Assembly (NCBI RefSeq): GCF_038502225.1
Contig: NC_091374.1
Location: 10,721,481 to 10,785,480, forward strand
Direction of reading: 5' to 3'
Length of the DNA stretch: 64,000 bases
Source of the DNA: Cherax quadricarinatus
Lineage: Eukaryota > Arthropoda > Malacostraca > Decapoda > Parastacidae
A model generated the notes under the pieces. That model was not told the DNA's origin and did not search any database. It was given only the letters and a program-made list of their open reading frames with translations. The position numbers and the translations under genes were made by a program. This document shows positions 60,383-64,000 of this stretch, piece after piece (the stretch's first letter is position 1; each line of letters opens with the position of its first letter).

Positions 60383-60668
60383 GGTGGTCTGGTGGCTAAA
60401 GCTCCCGCTTCACACACGGAGGGCCCGGGTTCGATTCCCGGCGGGTGGAAACATTTCGACACGTTTCCTTACACCTGTTGTCCTGTTCACCTAGCAGCAA
60501 ATAGGTACCTGGGTGTTAGTCGACTGGTGTGGGTCGCATCCTGGGGGACAAGATTAAGGACCCCAATGGAAATAAGTTAGACAGTCCTCGATGACGCACT
60601 GACTTTCTTGGGTTATCCTGGGTGGCTAACCCTCCGGGGTTAAAAATCCGAACAAAATCTTATCTCTT
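60383..60668 (+). mobile_element. Complete tRNA-derived SINE (family A) inserted in the 23-bp array
   Basis: 286 bp. The tRNA-like head (60383..60452) has A box TGGTGGCTAAAGC and B box GGTTCGATTCC within a perfect T arm (CCGGG/CCCGG). The body holds TTCCTTACACCTGTTGTCCT, AATAGGTACCTGGGTGTTAG, GTGGGTCGCATCCTGGGGGA, CAGTCCTCGATGACGCACTG, TGGGTTATCCTGGGTGGC. The tail is AAAATCTTATCTCTT. The array unit is interrupted after ACCC (60379-60382) and resumes with ACCC (60669-60672), so the target duplication is about 4 bp. Confidence 0.88.
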
Positions 60669-63420
60669 ACCCTGTACTTGCACAGTCTCCCACCCTGTAC
60701 TTGCACAGTCTCCCACCCTGTGCAGTCTCCCACCCTGTACTTGCACAGTCTCCCACCCTGTACCTGCACAGTCTCCCACCCTGTACCTGCACAGTTTCCC
60801 ACCCTGTACCTGCACAGTCTCACACCCTGTACCTGAACAGTCTCACACCCTGTACCTGCACAGTCTCCCACCCTGTACTTGCACAGTCTCCCACCCTGTA
60901 CCTGCACAGTCTCCCACCCTGTACAGTCTCCCACCCTGTACTTGCACAGTCTCCCACCCTGTACTTGCACAGTCTCCCACCCTGTACCTGCACAGTCTCC
61001 CACCCTGTACCTGCACAGTCTCCCACCCTGTACCTGCACAGTCTCCCACCCTGTACCTGCACAGTCTCCCACCCTGTACCTGCACAGTCTCCCACCCTGT
61101 ACCTGCACAGTCTCCCACCCTGTACCTGCACAGTCTCCCACCCTGTACCTGCACAGTCTCCCACCCTGTACCTGCACAGTCTCCCACCCTGTACTTGCAC
61201 AGTCTCCCACCCTGTACCTGCACAGTCTCCCACCCTGTACCTGCACAGTCTCCCACCCTGTACTTGCACAGTCTCCCACCCTGTACCTGCACAGTCTCCC
61301 ACCCTGTACATGCACAGTCTCCCACCCTTTACCTGCACAGTCTCCCACCCTGTACCTGCACAGTCTCGCACCCTGTACCTGCACAGTCTCTCACCCTGTA
61401 CTTGCACAGTCTCCCACCCTGTACCTGCACAGTCTCCCACCCTGTACCTGCACAGTCTCCCAGCCTGTACTTGCACAGTCTCCCACCCTGTACCTGCACA
61501 GTCTCACACCCTGTACCTGTACAGTCTCCCACCCTGTACTTGCACAGTCTCCCACCCTGTACCTGCACAGTCTCCCAACCTGTACTTGCACAGTCTCCCA
61601 CCCTGTACCTGCACAGTCTCCCACCCTGTACTTGCACAGTCTGCCACCCGGTACCTGCACAGTCTCCCACCCTGTACCTGCACAGTCTCCCACCCTGTAC
61701 CTGCACAGTCTCCCACCTTGTACCTGCACAGTCTCCCACCCTGTACCTGCACAGTCTCCCACCCTGTTCGTGCACAGTCTCCCACCCTGTACTTGCACAG
61801 TCTCCCACCCTGTACTTGCACAGTCTCCCACCCTTTACCTGCACAGTCTCACACCCTGTACCTGCACAGTCTCCCACCCTGTACCTGCACAGTCTCACAC
61901 CCTGTACCTGCACAGTCTCCCACCCTGTACCTGCACAGTTTCCCACCCTGTACCTGCAGTCTCCCACCCTCTACCTGCACAGTCTCCCACCCTGTACTTG
62001 CACAGTCTCCCACCCTGTACCTGCACAGTCTCGCACCCTGTACCTGCACAGTCTCACACCCTGTACCTGCACAGTCTCACACCCTGTACCTGCACAGTCT
62101 CCCACCCTGTACCTGCACAGTCTCACACCCTGTACCTGCACAGTCTCCCACCCTGTACCTGCACAGTCTCGCACCCTGTACCTGCACAGTCTCCCACCCT
62201 GTACCTGCACAGTCTCGCACCCTGTACCTGCACAGTCTCACACCCTGTACCTGCAGTCTCACACCCTGTACATGCACAGTCTCGCACCCTGTACCTGCAC
62301 AGTCCCCCACCCTGTACCTGCACAGTCTCCCACCCTGTACCTGCACAGTCTCGCACCCTGTACCTGCACAGTCCCCCACCCTGTACCTGCACAGTCTCGC
62401 ACCCTGTACCTGCACAGTCTCCCACCCTGTACCTGCACAGTCTCCCACCCTGTACCTGCACAGTCTCGCACCCTGTACCAGCACAGTCCCCCACCCTGTA
62501 CCTGCACAGTCTCGCACCCTGTACCTGCACAGTCTCCCACCCTGTACCTGCACAGTCTCCCACCCTGTACCTGCACAGTCTCCCACCCTGTACCTGCACA
62601 GTCTCCCACACTGTACCTGCACAGTCCCCCACCCTGTACATGCACAGTCTCGCACCCTGTACCTGCACAATCTCCCACCCTGTACCTGCACAGTCCCCCA
62701 CCCTGTACCTGCACAGTCTCGCACCCTGTACCTGCACAGTCTCACACCCTGCACCTGCACAGTCTCGCACCCTGTACCTGCACAGTCTCCCACCCTGTAC
62801 CTGCACAGTCTCGCACCCTGTACCTGCACAGTCTCGCACCCTGTACCTGCACAGTCTCCCACCCTGTACCTGCACAGTCTCCCACCCTGTACCTGCACAG
62901 TCTCGCACCCTGTACCTGCACAGTCTCGCACCCTGTACCTGCACAGTCTCGCACCCTGTACCTGCACAGTCTCGCACCCTGTACCTGCACAGTTTCGCAC
63001 CCTGTACCTGCACAGTCTCGCACCCTGTACCTGCACAGTCTCGCACCCTGTACCTGCACAGTCTCACACCCTGTACCTGCACAGTCTCCCACCCTGTACC
63101 TGCACAGTCTCGCACCCTGTACCTGCACAGTCTCGCACCCTGTACCTGCACAGTCTCGCACCCTGTACCTGCACAGTCTCGCACCCTGTACCTGCACAGT
63201 CTCCCACCCTGTACCTGCACAGTCTCCCACCCTGTACCTGCACAGTCTCGCACCCTGTACCTGCACAGTCTCGCACCCTGTACCTGCACAGTCTCGCACC
63301 CTGTACCTGCACAGTCTCCCACCCTGTACCTGCACAGTCTCCCACCCTGTACCTGCACAGTCTCCCACCCTGTACCTGCACAGTCTCCCACCCTGTACCT
63401 GCACAGTCTCACACCCTGTA
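60669..63420. repeat. 23-bp tandem repeat, right block
   Basis: About 120 copies. 60.7-61.8 kb is dominated by the TCCCACC form and 62.0-63.4 kb by TCGCACC interleaved with TCCCACC, so variants cluster in domains as expected of local unequal exchange or slippage. Spurious ORFs exceed 900 codons. Confidence 0.97.
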
Positions 63421-64000
63421 ATTTCAACCTTCCCACAATAAAGTTTAACACACATTTCAACCTGCTCCATTATGATACAGACTTACACAAATACATTCAT
63501 TACCACTAATTAAGGATTGATATTGTGGCGTCATCTGTACCAGTGACGGACGTCCCTGTATTGTACATGCATTTCTGATGGTCTCTGACCAGCCACAATC
63601 AGCAGAGGTCTGCCTGCCTGCTGAAAGACCAAAGTCGCGCTCAGCGGACGGAGGATCGAGCCTTTACCACACTTACCGATGAATATCCTACAGAGATGTA
63701 GCGCTTCGTAAAAATAAAATGTAATCTGACCAGTCAAACTGCTGGTGATTATCTGACAGACAACAGACACCAACACCGCATATCTTTCATCACTCCTGAC
63801 CAATAAAAAGATTTATGTTTTTTAATTTCAACTACACTGTCAGTTTAGTATCCATACCATGTAAACTTACACCTACCATACGAGGGTCAGAGAAGGGGGA
63901 CTGACACAGTGTCAACATCAACCCACCGTAAATCCTAACCTCTATAATTTGCACAATCTAAACGAGAGGTATAATTCTTTGTTTTATATATACATAGGTG
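63421..64000. other. Unassigned; possible retroposon scrap
   Basis: 63645-63715 (AGCGGACGGAGGATCGAGCC, then GATGTAGCGCTTCG) resembles 32110-32180 and the ATT-tailed family core. The rest is not recognised. Confidence 0.4.

Noticed and set aside
60383..60452. Functional tRNA gene
   Set aside because: T arm and A/B boxes are good, but the anticodon stem and acceptor stem do not pair well and a SINE body follows directly.
58577..63509. Plus-strand ORFs up to 939 codons rich in SPTLYLHSLPPCTCTV
   Set aside because: Product of the stop-free 23-bp repeat. All plus frames and most minus frames are open and share the same variants.

Overview
The window looks like gene-poor nuclear DNA of a decapod crustacean, most likely a crayfish or a close relative. 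The grounds are the extreme density of (TA)n, (CA)n and (GA)n microsatellites, long minisatellites, tRNA-derived SINEs, 5'-truncated LINE tails with (TG)n ends and Penelope-like elements. The decapod assignment rests on recognising this repeat style, not on a diagnostic gene.

Only one convincing protein-coding gene is present: a single-exon CDS at 13594..15762 (+) for a 722-residue type I membrane protein of the Kekkon type. Its order is signal peptide, LRRNT, six LRRs, LRRCT, one Ig domain, one membrane helix, and a 321-residue tail ending in a class I PDZ ligand. A splice acceptor and a short uORF lie just upstream. The gene is GC-rich and sits in a roughly 6 kb island (about 11.5-17.6 kb) without long arrays.

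Layout: 1-5.7 kb holds a 25-bp array, a broken Penelope-like element (PLE) between inverted terminal arms, a TIR element between (TA)n tracts, a 51-bp array and SINE copies. 5.7-9.3 kb is a 29-bp array. 9.3-11.5 kb holds LINE and PLE scraps. 11.5-17.6 kb is the gene island. 18.1-19.1 kb is a tail-to-tail pair of TIR elements. 19.6-25.7 kb holds CCAAT, 20-bp, 35-bp and ACC/ACT arrays. 25.7-32 kb is mixed sequence with a perfect 58-bp-arm hairpin (27.5 kb), a second fold-back (28.2 kb) and a head-to-head tRNA-SINE palindrome (31.5 kb). 32.3-40 kb holds 30-bp, 32-bp and 34-bp arrays and a LINE reverse-transcriptase fragment. 40-46.6 kb has a second CCAAT array, 51-bp and 25-bp arrays, tRNA-like modules and concatenated LINE tails. 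46.7-48.5 kb is a 35-bp array. 51.4-54.9 kb is a 34-bp array with a ~1.01 kb higher-order duplication. 57.7-63.4 kb is a 19-bp array passing into a 23-bp array that is split by one full SINE insertion.

Minisatellites fill well over a third of the window. Nearly all long ORFs are by-products of repeat units lacking stop codons and should not be annotated as genes. The most interesting non-genic signals are: dispersed hammerhead-ribozyme-like motifs derived from PLE ends; several near-perfect palindromes; a 45-copy 30-bp array whose common variants are all synonymous in one frame; and two separate arrays built on CCAATCAGAAC.
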